From Acidobacteriota bacterium (GTDB lineage Bacteria; Acidobacteriota; UBA4820), in the NCBI GenBank assembly GCA_029559035.1, contig JAKQCT010000061.1, positions 30,162-94,161 of the forward strand: a DNA stretch of 64,000 nucleotides, read 5' to 3'. Made by a program: the position numbers and the translations under genes. Under the pieces are notes generated by a model. The model ran no database searches. It saw only the letters and a list, made by a program, of their open reading frames with translations, and was not told the DNA's origin. This document shows, piece by piece, positions 35,038 to 43,530 of the stretch; position 1 is the stretch's first letter; each line of letters opens with the position of its first letter.

Positions 35038-36425
35038 TGAAGATCCACCTGATGGCCGTCGGGGGAACGGGAATGGGCGCCCTCGCCGGACTTCTGAAAG
35101 CCCAGGGGCACGAGGTTTCGGGATGCGACAAGCCCCTCTATTCCCCGATGAAGGAATCCATCGAGGCGCTCGACATAAATTTCCTTGAAGGACACAGCCC
35201 CGCCCACGCGGAGCTGAAGCCCGACGCCGTGGTGATAGGCAACGCCATCCACAAGGACAACGAAGAGGCGAAGAAGTTCATCGAAAGCGGAGCGAAATAT
35301 TTCTCGATGGCGGAGGCGATCCACGAGTTCGCCGTAAAGGGAAGGCGCTCCGTCGTCGCGGCTGGCACCCACGGAAAGACCACCTGCACGGCGCTCCTCG
35401 GCTTCCTCTTCAAAGAGGCCGGGCTCAGGCCCAACATGATCCTCGGAGGCATTTCCAAGAACTACATGACCTCATACCTCTGGGGCGGCGGCGACTGGAC
35501 GATCATAGAGGGGGACGAGTACGAGACCGCCTTTTTCGACAAGGGCCCCAAATTCCTCCACTACGACCCGAGGATACTCCTTCTCAACAACATCGAGATG
35601 GACCACCTCGACAACTTCAAGAACGAGAAGGAACTTATCACCGCCTTCGCCAAGCTTCTCGCCGTGATGGGGAAGGAGAGCGTGATCTGCGCGGGTTCGG
35701 AATCGCCGCCGGTCGCGGACCTGATGACAGAGACGGACCTTCCGCACGAATCCTTCGGGATATCCGGTTCCGAGAACTGGAGCGCCTCGAACATCCGCTA
35801 CCGCAGGGAGGGCACCTTCTTCCGGCTCATCCACAAGGGCAGGGACGCGGGCCACTTCCTGAGCCCGATGTACGGCGCGCACAACCTGAGGAACGTGCTG
35901 GGGGCGATAGCCGCGGCTTCGGCGGCAGACATACCGGTAGACTCCCTCCGAGAGATGCTCCCCTATTTCCAGGGCGTCAAGAGAAGGCAGGAGATCGTCA
36001 TCCAGAAGAACGGCATCACCGTGGTGGACGACTTCGCCCACCACCCCACGGCGATCTACGAGACCATCAAGGCGCTGAGGCAGAGGTTCAACCCGACGAG
36101 GGTCGTCGCATGCTGGGAACCGCGCTCCTACACCTGCCAGACGAAACTTCATGAGTCGAGGATGCCCCAGGCTTTCCTTTACGCCAACACCGTCCTTCTC
36201 GGCCCGTTCCCGCAGGGGTCGAAGATCCCCGACGAGGAGAGGATGAACCTCGGCCACGTCGCCGAGGCATTGAGGGCTCTCGGGAAAGAAGCGATGGTCT
36301 GCGCGTCCGAATCCGACCACCTCGGTTACCTCGGGAAGAACATGAAGGAGGGCGACCTCGTCTCGTTCTTCTCCTCCGGCAACTTCTACGACCTGCCCGC
36401 GAAGATAGCGGGGATGATATCGTAG
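35037..36425 (+). CDS. mpl: UDP-N-acetylmuramate:tripeptide ligase Mpl (murein recycling)
   Basis: Joins recycled L-Ala-gamma-D-Glu-meso-DAP to UDP-MurNAc. A Mur-ligase fold: N-terminal Rossmann-like domain (LMAVGGTGMGALAGLLKAQG), ATP-binding GTHGKTTCTALLGFLF near residue 108, the Mpl-specific region IEGDEYETAFFDKGPKFLHY near 155, NIEMDHLDNF, and the C-terminal domain with DDFAHHPTAIYETIKALR near 335. The GDEYETAFFDK motif separates Mpl from MurC. The enzyme implies DAP-type peptidoglycan. It is the last gene of the mutL operon; the intergenic 36426-36568 downstream carries an A+T-rich repeat fragment and no clear terminator. Confidence 0.94.
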   Translation: MKIHLMAVGGTGMGALAGLLKAQGHEVSGCDKPLYSPMKESIEALDINFLEGHSPAHAELKPDAVVIGNAIHKDNEEAKKFIESGAKYFSMAEAIHEFAVKGRRSVVAAGTHGKTTCTALLGFLFKEAGLRPNMILGGISKNYMTSYLWGGGDWTIIEGDEYETAFFDKGPKFLHYDPRILLLNNIEMDHLDNFKNEKELITAFAKLLAVMGKESVICAGSESPPVADLMTETDLPHESFGISGSENWSASNIRYRREGTFFRLIHKGRDAGHFLSPMYGAHNLRNVLGAIAAASAADIPVDSLREMLPYFQGVKRRQEIVIQKNGITVVDDFAHHPTAIYETIKALRQRFNPTRVVACWEPRSYTCQTKLHESRMPQAFLYANTVLLGPFPQGSKIPDEERMNLGHVAEALRALGKEAMVCASESDHLGYLGKNMKEGDLVSFFSSGNFYDLPAKIAGMIS

Positions 36426-36568
36426 CCGGCGCTGCCGGAATTGCAAATTGAAGATCGAAAACTGAAAAGTGAAAAGTTGTGGCGGCTTAATATCTGAAGG
36501 CTAAAGTCATGTTATATAGGCGAATGTCTGTCCGCCCATTTCCTTTTTGAAAAGTGTGACGATCCGCA

Positions 36569-39403
36569 TTATTCAACGCATTTTTTCATTTCCATCAGTT
36601 CCCTCTGAACGAACATCTTAAGATTCCTCCTGTCAGCGGGCTCTTTGAGGAATTCCCGCGCAAGATCGCCCATCCGTTCGTCCGCGATTCCGAGGACAAA
36701 GCGTTTAAGCTGCGGCTTGGCCGCCAGCCTCTTGAAATGAAGCTCAAGTATCCGCCGTACCTGTTCCTGTGTAAGCGGGGGAAATTGGAAAGTCTCCAGA
36801 ATCGCCGAAAGAAGGCGCTTCGGAATACCCATATTCTGAAGCTCGTCCAGCGCCGGGCGTGAGCCGCGCCCCTCCCTGCCGCCGAAACCGAGGGAAACCT
36901 CCCTGCCGTCCAGATCGGCCGTAAGGACAAAAAGCGCGTCCCGAGCGGCGATAAGATTGCCCCAGCCGTCGTGGAAGTCGCCTTCCTTGAAAACCCCCGC
37001 GAGAAACTCCAGGATGCGGGAATGCGCCTTGTGGAAATTTTTCAATAGGACGACGGAATAGGGCTGCCTCTTCAACCTGGTAGCAAGGATCCCGCCTTCC
37101 TCATCCCGGCGGTAGCCGAGCGTGACGCCCGCAAGCCTTCCCAGTGTCGCCGGATCGTCGTAATCCTCCATATTGAAGAGAAGAAGCCTGTCGTTGTCCG
37201 AGGGCCAAAGAACCCGCGCGAGAGCCCTTGCGGTTTCCGTCTTGCCGGTCCCCGTAGGGCCGCTAAAAAGAAGAACGACGGGAAGGGAAGGCTCCTTCAG
37301 TCCGGCTTTGAGGTTGGCCGCCAAGACGGCGAGTTTGTCGAGAATGTCCTCATGCCCGACTATATTCTTTCTAAATTCGTCCGTGATCCCGTCCGCAGGC
37401 TCAACTTCCATCTCCGGCGATGGCTCGGAGGGCTGAGGAACGACGCTTGCCGCGCCCGTCCACTCGGCAACGACCCGCCTCAAATGCTCCACGGTCAACG
37501 GCGGCGGCACCCCTTCTCCGTGCGCCGAGGCCCTCAAAAGCGCGCAGCTCTCGTCTATGAGGTCAATGGCCTTGTCCGGGAATTTCCTGTGATGAAGCTT
37601 TTCTTCCGTTATCTCCACCGCCGCCTTCAGGACATCATCTTCCATCGTCACATTGTGATGTTTTTCCCAGACGGGGCGGCGAGCCTTCAGGATGTCGAGG
37701 GCCGCCGTGCGGTCCAGCTCCCTTATCCACACCGGGGAGAAGCGCCTTTCCATCGCCCCGTCCTTTTCGATGGTCTTCGAGTATTCCCTGCTTGTCGTTG
37801 CGCCGATGAGGCGCAAATCCCCCCGCGCCAGGGCGGGCTTCAGCATGTTGCCGGCATCCATGTCCTGTCCCGAGCACGCCCCCGCCCCCATCAAGTTATG
37901 CAGCTCGTCTATAAAAAGGACAATATCCGGGTTTGCCTGCGCCTCCCTGACGATTTCGGTGATCCTCTGTTCGAAGTCGCCCCTGTAGGTTGTCCCCGCC
38001 ACGAGAGCGCCCATGTTCATCTCTATGACCTTTTTGTCCTTCAGGGCCTCAGGCACTTCCCCGGCGACGATCCTCTGCGCCAGCCCCTGGACGACAGCCG
38101 TCTTGCCCACCCCCGCCTCGCCTATGAGGGCCGGGTTGTTCTTCTCCATTCTCGAAAGGACGCGGATCACCCTTTCGATTTCCGGGTCGCGGCACAGAAT
38201 CGGCGGTATTTTTCCCTTCCTCGCCTGCTCCGTCAGGTCCACTCCGAACCGCTCGATGGTGCGGGGCGATGTCGCCGCCCCCGATTCCGCGACAACGGCG
38301 GGGACCTTCACCTTTTCGGCAGAAACCTTCCTCTCGGCTGAGTGCGCCGAGATGCCCGCTCCCGGCACGTTGCTCCACGGCATCAGGAGCCGCCCCCTGA
38401 GGAAGCACCCTCCGTCCTTGTCGGGGGGCAGCGCCATGTCGAGCTTGGCTTCTATGAACTCCTCCGTCGGCGGTGGCTTGTCCGGGTTCCCGAGCGTCCT
38501 GAAGATTTGAAACCCCATGTCGCCGGCGAGCTTCTGCTTCTCTTCGCCGATCTCTTTCTTCGAAAGATCGTTGAGGCGGTCCCAGAGGCTGTATTTCGTG
38601 GCGGCGTCGGGGTCCGCCGCAAGATTGACGAGGGCGTCCATGTGGCCTTCGACATACTCCTTGTAGTCCCATTCGCAGCGCACGGCCAGAATCCACTGCC
38701 TCGCCGTCTCCTCCGGAAGCCCCATCCATGAATAGGCTTCGCCCAACCTGAGCCGAAGCTCGCCGTCGCCGGGCGAGGCCTCCACCCGCCTCGATATCCA
38801 CTCGAAGCCCTCCCTGTGCCTTCCGCTTTTATAATAGGCATCCATCACAAGGTCGGTTATATCCTCGTCCATCTCGTCCCATTCGACGAGGTCCAGCCCC
38901 GGCAGGCCAAGCTCCTTTCCCGAAACCTCCCCCCACCGGCAGCGCCCTATATCTATCGCCTCGTTATACCTTTCAAAATGGAGAAGGACCTCCAAGTAGT
39001 CGTGCATGTCGCTGATCGGCCTGCCGGCCTTGAGGACGAGCGTTGCCCACTTGTGGAATTTTTCGAACGCGTCCGGGATTTCCTCCTCCCGACTGCAATC
39101 GCCGTAAAAATTCAGGAAGTAGGTCGTCATGAGGAGGTTTATGAAATTATCCGGATCGCCGTCCCGGTCCAAGGTGTCCTTGTAGAGAATGTCCTTTTCG
39201 AGGATAAACTCGAAATGGGCCGCCGTCTCCCTCCACGTTCCCTTTCTCTCCGCATAACCCGCTAGAAGATGAAGGGCAAGGTCGTAGGGCGCGATGCCCA
39301 GCGCCTGCTCCGCCAGATCCCCCGCCTTCTCCCTCTCGTCCTTCCTGTAATACTCCAGCGCCCTGTCGTAAAGCTCCTGAACGGGACTGCGCTCGTCGGC
39401 CAT
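36569..39403 (-). CDS. Clp/Hsp100-type AAA+ protein with N-terminal TPR region and degenerate second ATPase
   Basis: 944 residues. In place of the Clp N-domain, residues ~1-330 are helical repeats of TPR type (QELYDRALEYYRKDEREKAG, LRLRLGEAYSWMGLPEET). NBD1 starts near 395 (GVDLTEQARKGKIPPILCRD) with Walker A GEAGVGKTAVVQGLA, Walker B IVLFIDELHNLMGAG, sensor LIGATTSREY and arginine finger MERRFSPV, all intact. NBD2 near 690 has Walker A SGPTGTGKTETARAL, but the Walker B position reads SVVLLKNFHKAHSR instead of L-L-D-E-(V/I)-E-K-A-H, and sensor 1 reads LTAD instead of T-S-N. So NBD2 may bind but probably cannot hydrolyse ATP. Substrates may be chosen by the TPRs. No ClpP or type VI secretion gene is near. 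A GGAGGTTCTC site precedes the ATG. Confidence 0.85.
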   Translation of the reverse strand: MADERSPVQELYDRALEYYRKDEREKAGDLAEQALGIAPYDLALHLLAGYAERKGTWRETAAHFEFILEKDILYKDTLDRDGDPDNFINLLMTTYFLNFYGDCSREEEIPDAFEKFHKWATLVLKAGRPISDMHDYLEVLLHFERYNEAIDIGRCRWGEVSGKELGLPGLDLVEWDEMDEDITDLVMDAYYKSGRHREGFEWISRRVEASPGDGELRLRLGEAYSWMGLPEETARQWILAVRCEWDYKEYVEGHMDALVNLAADPDAATKYSLWDRLNDLSKKEIGEEKQKLAGDMGFQIFRTLGNPDKPPPTEEFIEAKLDMALPPDKDGGCFLRGRLLMPWSNVPGAGISAHSAERKVSAEKVKVPAVVAESGAATSPRTIERFGVDLTEQARKGKIPPILCRDPEIERVIRVLSRMEKNNPALIGEAGVGKTAVVQGLAQRIVAGEVPEALKDKKVIEMNMGALVAGTTYRGDFEQRITEIVREAQANPDIVLFIDELHNLMGAGACSGQDMDAGNMLKPALARGDLRLIGATTSREYSKTIEKDGAMERRFSPVWIRELDRTAALDILKARRPVWEKHHNVTMEDDVLKAAVEITEEKLHHRKFPDKAIDLIDESCALLRASAHGEGVPPPLTVEHLRRVVAEWTGAASVVPQPSEPSPEMEVEPADGITDEFRKNIVGHEDILDKLAVLAANLKAGLKEPSLPVVLLFSGPTGTGKTETARALARVLWPSDNDRLLLFNMEDYDDPATLGRLAGVTLGYRRDEEGGILATRLKRQPYSVVLLKNFHKAHSRILEFLAGVFKEGDFHDGWGNLIAARDALFVLTADLDGREVSLGFGGREGRGSRPALDELQNMGIPKRLLSAILETFQFPPLTQEQVRRILELHFKRLAAKPQLKRFVLGIADERMGDLAREFLKEPADRRNLKMFVQRELMEMKKCVE

Positions 39404-39506
39404 GAGAACCTCCTGAGGGAATTATAGAACAAAAGGGAAAAGGAGGGGGAGGGGGGTAATGCAACAACGCAAGCCTGACACTGATCAAGGCCGGTGAAAG
39501 GTGTGG

Positions 39507-40331
39507 TTACTCTTCTTCGTCACCACCATGTTCCTGTTCCTTTTTAGCGTCAAGAATCATATCGATTATATCGCTTTTAAAACCGGTCCAGTTGCGCACC
39601 GATAGTGCTAGTTTTCGTAGTTCAGATACGGGGATTCCCCAGCTTCTTGCGCTCTCAAGTAACTCCATTGCTTCCGCGTTGTTAAAGTAACTGCACTTAT
39701 TTCTAAGAATGCCTTTGATATAGAATATCTCTCGTAAATCTGGATCCTTTTCGCATTCCCTTGTGACAGAGCAGATTCCAGGGATCTTGGAAAACGCTTG
39801 CTCCCAGGATTCTTGCGTGCATTTACCTTCTTTTTCGAACTTTAAGTATTGAGTAGCAGAGGTATCCATAGCTGCCGTAATTTCGGAGAGGCTAAACCTT
39901 TGAAGCCATTTCTTAAGAGTTCTTTTCCCTTCCTCACTGACAGACCACCCTGGGGTATGTTTTGCCCAATATTGGCATAGGGAGTCTACCGTTTGTTGCT
40001 TTAAGTCTCTTAAGCCTTCTTGCCATTCCATCATCATTTCTATTTGCTCTCTTCTTTCCTGTAACTCTTCTAATTGTGATCTTACCTTTATAACAGCACT
40101 TGCATCGTTTAATGGACGATCGCTTTTGCCAGCATTGCAAGGTTGGCAGGCGGTAATCAGGTTGATGAGATCATTGGTGCCCCCCAATGATACAGGCTTT
40201 ATATGATCAATAACCAGCAGAACATTGGGCGCTACTGCACCACAATACTGGCATTTGAAAGAATCGCGCTTAAATACTTCAAAGCGCGTCTTTTTGTTGA
40301 TGGCTTTCCTTTCAGGCTGTGTCTTGGACAT
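39507..40331 (-). CDS. HNH endonuclease-domain protein
   Basis: The N-terminal ~80 residues are a classic HNH nuclease: FEVFKRDSFKCQYCGA (zinc CxxC), then DHIKPVSLGGTNDLINLITA with the catalytic DH and Asn, and CQPCNAGK (second CxxC). The remaining ~190 residues are helical, with a coiled-coil stretch (LEELQERREQIEMMMEW), and match no domain I can name. The start is ATG 40331 after AAAGGAAACC. It is the promoter-distal gene of the low-G+C accessory island, directly after an attC-like palindrome. HNH proteins of this build occur in phage defence systems and mobile elements; partnership with the PHP-ATPase gene 1.2 kb upstream is an inference. Confidence 0.85.
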   Translation of the reverse strand: MSKTQPERKAINKKTRFEVFKRDSFKCQYCGAVAPNVLLVIDHIKPVSLGGTNDLINLITACQPCNAGKSDRPLNDASAVIKVRSQLEELQERREQIEMMMEWQEGLRDLKQQTVDSLCQYWAKHTPGWSVSEEGKRTLKKWLQRFSLSEITAAMDTSATQYLKFEKEGKCTQESWEQAFSKIPGICSVTRECEKDPDLREIFYIKGILRNKCSYFNNAEAMELLESARSWGIPVSELRKLALSVRNWTGFKSDIIDMILDAKKEQEHGGDEEE

Positions 40332-40347
40332 GGTTTCCTTTCAAGAA

Positions 40348-40418
40348 GGCTTACGTTTGTTTGAATTCACCGGCCTGCGCGGCTTTTCGCGCAGATCCGG
40401 TGGAATGATGGGTTAGCC
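40348..40418. repeat. 71-bp imperfect palindrome resembling an integron attC site
   Basis: Bounded by GGCTTAC (40348-40354) and GTTAGCC (40412-40418), near-inverses of each other. Inside, CACCGG and CCGGTG pair, as do CTGCGCG and CGCGCAG, with unpaired bases on one arm and a short TTTT-containing loop. Length, core ends and bulged stem fit an attC-like recombination site, but the cores deviate from the RYYYAAC/GTTRRRY consensus. The 11-mer AAATGGCTAAC is found in inverse orientation at 40413-40423 and directly at 41105-41115, flanking the next gene. Confidence 0.45.
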
Positions 40419-40424
40419 ATTTGG

Positions 40425-41087
40425 TCAGGCATCGCGCAATTTTCTACGAAGCAACGCTCTAAAGAACCATTGGACCACCAGCATCGCAAGAACAAGGATA
40501 GCCTGTATACCCATCAGATACTTTTCCGTGACGCCGAGTAGTCCTTTTCCTTTCTCGTTCGAAGGCACAGATTGGACATACTCGATATCCTTTACTCCAG
40601 CCACTCTTCCGATTGGTTCCGCCATCGGTACTTTGCCGGCGTCTGGAACAACCGCAACTTCAAGCATGAACCAGTCCTTGGGGTTGAGAAGCGTACCGGA
40701 CAACCCTATCTTCCTGTCCTTTACCACGGGAGCCACACTCAAGCTTTTCGGTTCTGCAGAGGTCTGCTCTGCCCAGAGTACCTCGCCGACATTTGAAAAG
40801 GTTAGCCCGAGCGGAACCTCGTAGTCTGCACTCCTTATAGGCTGTCCGCCGACGTTTGAAACACGAAACTGAAATATTGCGTAGTCAGAAACCTTCCTTC
40901 CATTGAACATGATCTCGACACGTCTGCTCGGTGAAGCTAGCTCGGGATTTACGAGAGATGTTCTTGATACTTGCGTTATCTCAATTCGTTGACTCTTATC
41001 CGTACGGTCTTGAAAGAACACGAATACGGCTACAGTGACGGCCAATACACCTGCAATAGCGCCGATGATGTTCCAAATTTCCTTCAA
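40425..41087 (-). CDS. Unknown protein with a membrane segment at each end
   Basis: Not recognised. A 220-residue protein with an N-terminal membrane segment (IIGAIAGVLAVTVAVFVFF), a ~150-residue soluble domain of beta-strand character (YAIFQFRVSNVGGQPIRSAD, SVAPVVKDRKIGLSGTLLNP) and a C-terminal membrane segment (MGIQAILVLAMLVVQWFFRA) followed by a basic tail. Both termini would be cytoplasmic and the beta domain periplasmic. I set the start at TTG 41087, five bases after AGGAGG; the GTG at 41093 overlaps that site. The gene is bounded by inverted AAATGGCTAAC copies, which gives it the look of a mobile cassette. It could be a membrane effector or sensor of the island, without direct proof. 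Confidence 0.65.
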   Translation of the reverse strand: MKEIWNIIGAIAGVLAVTVAVFVFFQDRTDKSQRIEITQVSRTSLVNPELASPSRRVEIMFNGRKVSDYAIFQFRVSNVGGQPIRSADYEVPLGLTFSNVGEVLWAEQTSAEPKSLSVAPVVKDRKIGLSGTLLNPKDWFMLEVAVVPDAGKVPMAEPIGRVAGVKDIEYVQSVPSNEKGKGLLGVTEKYLMGIQAILVLAMLVVQWFFRALLRRKLRDA

Positions 41088-41225
41088 GAGCACCTCCTAG
41101 GAATAAATGGCTAACAATAATTAGACTGACCCGTATAAGCTGCGGAAGACAGGATTCTTGTCCGCATAACAACCCATCGCAAAGCAGATGTGTGTGATCG
41201 CATCTCCTTCTGACACCAATCATTA

Positions 41226-41525
41226 TTATGGCGTGCTTTTCACATACCTCTTGTAGTCCTCCAAGAACAGTCGCTCTGACTCGTCAATAAACTCCTGCCT
41301 TCGGCCTTCAAGAGTTTTTAGATTGCTGTATATGCTCTTATACACGACTTGGTGAGCCTGATTTTTGAGTTCTTCCTCGTTATATTCATCCAACTCGCCT
41401 GCCTCATCCAAGACTTTTTCAAGAATCCAGAGCAGTGCCTCCTTTGTAATCTGATCGATTTCATGGTAAGCACCATCCTTGGCACGATAGTAGCCGATGT
41501 TATTCTCAATCTTTAACAGCTTCAT
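41226..41525 (-). CDS. Small helical protein, partner gene of the PHP-ABC ATPase
   Basis: Not recognised. A 99-residue, acidic, mostly helical protein (IDQITKEALLWILEKVLDEA, KNQAHQVVYKSIYSNLKTLE, DESERLFLEDYKRYVKS). The start is ATG 41525, preceded by GCAGGAGGATAT inside the 3' end of the PHP-ATPase gene, with a 20-base overlap. This fixes the gene as co-translated with the ATPase. No membrane segment or enzyme motif is visible. The region 41094-41225 downstream has hairpins and the AAATGGCTAAC repeat but no gene. It is probably a regulator or structural partner of the ATPase. Confidence 0.7.
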   Translation of the reverse strand: MKLLKIENNIGYYRAKDGAYHEIDQITKEALLWILEKVLDEAGELDEYNEEELKNQAHQVVYKSIYSNLKTLEGRRQEFIDESERLFLEDYKRYVKSTP

Positions 41526-43530
41526 ATATCCTCCTGCGGTCGTCGTATGGTGCAACTCCGGCTTCAAGCGAATTAAGCAGCACCTCGTGACTCTTAACTC
41601 TTGTTCCGTCCACACATTCCAGGTGTTTGTCGGTTGGGTAACCAGAGAAAAGCCTATATTTCACTTCGCCGCTTTCCACTGCTCGTTGCGCGAGTAGGAC
41701 GTAATCGGGACTAATCGACGCCCCAACATTGTTGTTGTGCGTTACGACCACAACTGGCATTTCCCTGGATATGCCCTTGATCATAGCATTCACATCACTG
41801 TTCAAAAATTTATTGTCAAACGAGGACTCGGGTTCATCAACCAGCAGCATGTCATAATTCTGAGCATCCTTAATCGCTTGAAGCAACCTGAACTCAGAAC
41901 GCTCCCCCCCTGACACTTCCGTTCCTTCCCTATTCAAGATCCGGTAGGATATCTTGGCAAAGAGCTTGTAGATGTCGGACTCATCAAGCTTCTCATTCTG
42001 CATGAGAACCCTGAACAACTCGTATGGCTCATCGTAAGCTTTCAGCGCCTCCTTGAATGCAACCTGCCTCCTGATTGCTCCTGCCATTTCTGATGCTTGC
42101 GTATATGGCCCCTTTGTCGCCACAACCCGGAAGCCCTGCACCCACTCATCAAAGATTGCTCCTTTTGCACGCAACGCGCAACCGATCTCGTTGAAACGGG
42201 ACACCTTGCGTTTGTTCAAGGCAAGCCTATAAAGGTCAACGGCCTCAACATGAGTAGCGGAGGTGCGCATTCTCAGCCTATCCTTTACATCCTGGACAAT
42301 CGCATTGACTCGACGCCGATTCCTATCCTCGTCAGCTTTTTTCCAGAGCGTAGCGATCAACTCCAAAGCCAACGACCTGAGTGCGGCCAATTCCACATGC
42401 GATTCAATCACAGCCCGATACTCCGTGTTCTCTGCAACGTGAATAACCGAACTGATCAGCTTTTTTAGGCCTTCGTTGCCACTAATAGAGAACGCAACTT
42501 CGTCATATAGCTTAACCCTTGAGAACGCATCTCGCCGATCCGCCTCTTCTGCGGCCCTAAGAAGCGAGGCAAGATAATCTTGCAGATCGCTGTCATCCTT
42601 CCCGGTGTCGACATTGCTCATATCATTCAGGATGGCCCGGAACCCGGACAGATAATCGTCGACGAAAATGCTTCTTCGGCGCTCCACCTCGCTGTTGAAC
42701 TGTCGTTCGTCCTCCTCTTCACTGGACTGCACAAGCTCAAACTGCTTTATGTATTTCACCCTTTCCAGTGTCTGACTGATCCGGTTCAACGTGTAGGTCT
42801 TGCCTGATGAACGGTCTCCCAGGACGACATTTAGACCTGTTGAGATTTGTTGTCCATCTTCGAACACTTGGAACAGTGCATTACCATCGTTCTCTGACAG
42901 GGATACCTTGTCTTTCTGACTAAGGCACGACTTGACAGCGGACAACGCGATCTCACCACAATCAATGAATACCTGACGTGTTGGCAGCACTGCCATCCCG
43001 TCTTTCATCCTCGCATCGCTGAAGAGAACGGGACAGAGGCTCTCACGGTCACGCATAGCCCTGACGAACTTCTTTACACTGTCAACTTCCCCGGCAGAGA
43101 AGAAACCTAAAAGATCGGCGAAGTCAGAACCCTGGATCGCCGGTGCCTTCTTGTAGTGCGGGATGAGCAGGTACTCAGATAGATCCCCGAAGATCGTCTG
43201 TAGTTCATCCGTGGTCAATGAGTCTGTGGGATTCGAGATTCTGCTGGAAACCTGAGAACACTTAGCATCAAAAGACGTAAGATCTTCCTCATCTGAGATC
43301 AGAAGTAGATGGCCAGCCCCCACGTTTATCTCAATCCCCGGAAAGACTTGGGCCGAGATTGCCTGCTGTATCTCACGGAATTGTCTCGAGTCGAAGACGT
43401 TGTGATTCGTGATGGCAACAACATCGAGATGTCCTTCAATCACGTAGCGTACGAAGGTATCCAGCGAGAACGTGAAGTCACTGTCGCTAGCCGTCTTGAT
43501 TGTGTGAACATGGAGATCAATCTTTTTCAT
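41506..43530 (-). CDS. PHP phosphoesterase-ABC ATPase fusion protein, candidate defence protein
   Basis: 674 residues with two domains. The N-terminal PHP metal-dependent phosphoesterase has HVH at residues 7-9, VVAITNHNVFD, PGIEINVGAGHLLLI and LLIPHYKK. The last canonical D-x-H reads D-A-R (VLFSDARMKDG near 173), so one ligand is lost. From about 230 comes an SMC/RecF-like ABC ATPase: Walker A VLGDRSSGKTYTLNR near 240, a long helical insertion (~260-530), signature VSGGERSEF near 538, Walker B MLLVDEPESSFDN near 563, and H-loop VVVVTHNNN near 594. All ATPase motifs are intact. The layout resembles PHP-ATPase fusions annotated as TrlF-like, from memory. The ATG at 43530 overlaps an upstream stop (ATGA). 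Such ATPase-nuclease fusions often act in phage defence. Confidence 0.8.
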   Translation of the reverse strand: MKKIDLHVHTIKTASDSDFTFSLDTFVRYVIEGHLDVVAITNHNVFDSRQFREIQQAISAQVFPGIEINVGAGHLLLISDEEDLTSFDAKCSQVSSRISNPTDSLTTDELQTIFGDLSEYLLIPHYKKAPAIQGSDFADLLGFFSAGEVDSVKKFVRAMRDRESLCPVLFSDARMKDGMAVLPTRQVFIDCGEIALSAVKSCLSQKDKVSLSENDGNALFQVFEDGQQISTGLNVVLGDRSSGKTYTLNRISQTLERVKYIKQFELVQSSEEEDERQFNSEVERRRSIFVDDYLSGFRAILNDMSNVDTGKDDSDLQDYLASLLRAAEEADRRDAFSRVKLYDEVAFSISGNEGLKKLISSVIHVAENTEYRAVIESHVELAALRSLALELIATLWKKADEDRNRRRVNAIVQDVKDRLRMRTSATHVEAVDLYRLALNKRKVSRFNEIGCALRAKGAIFDEWVQGFRVVATKGPYTQASEMAGAIRRQVAFKEALKAYDEPYELFRVLMQNEKLDESDIYKLFAKISYRILNREGTEVSGGERSEFRLLQAIKDAQNYDMLLVDEPESSFDNKFLNSDVNAMIKGISREMPVVVVTHNNNVGASISPDYVLLAQRAVESGEVKYRLFSGYPTDKHLECVDGTRVKSHEVLLNSLEAGVAPYDDRRRIYEAVKD

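Noticed and set aside
39507..43530. Classical Septu (ptuA-ptuB) system
   Set aside because: The ATPase carries a PHP domain, the HNH gene is not adjacent and two unrelated genes lie between; the similarity is only of class (ATPase plus HNH).
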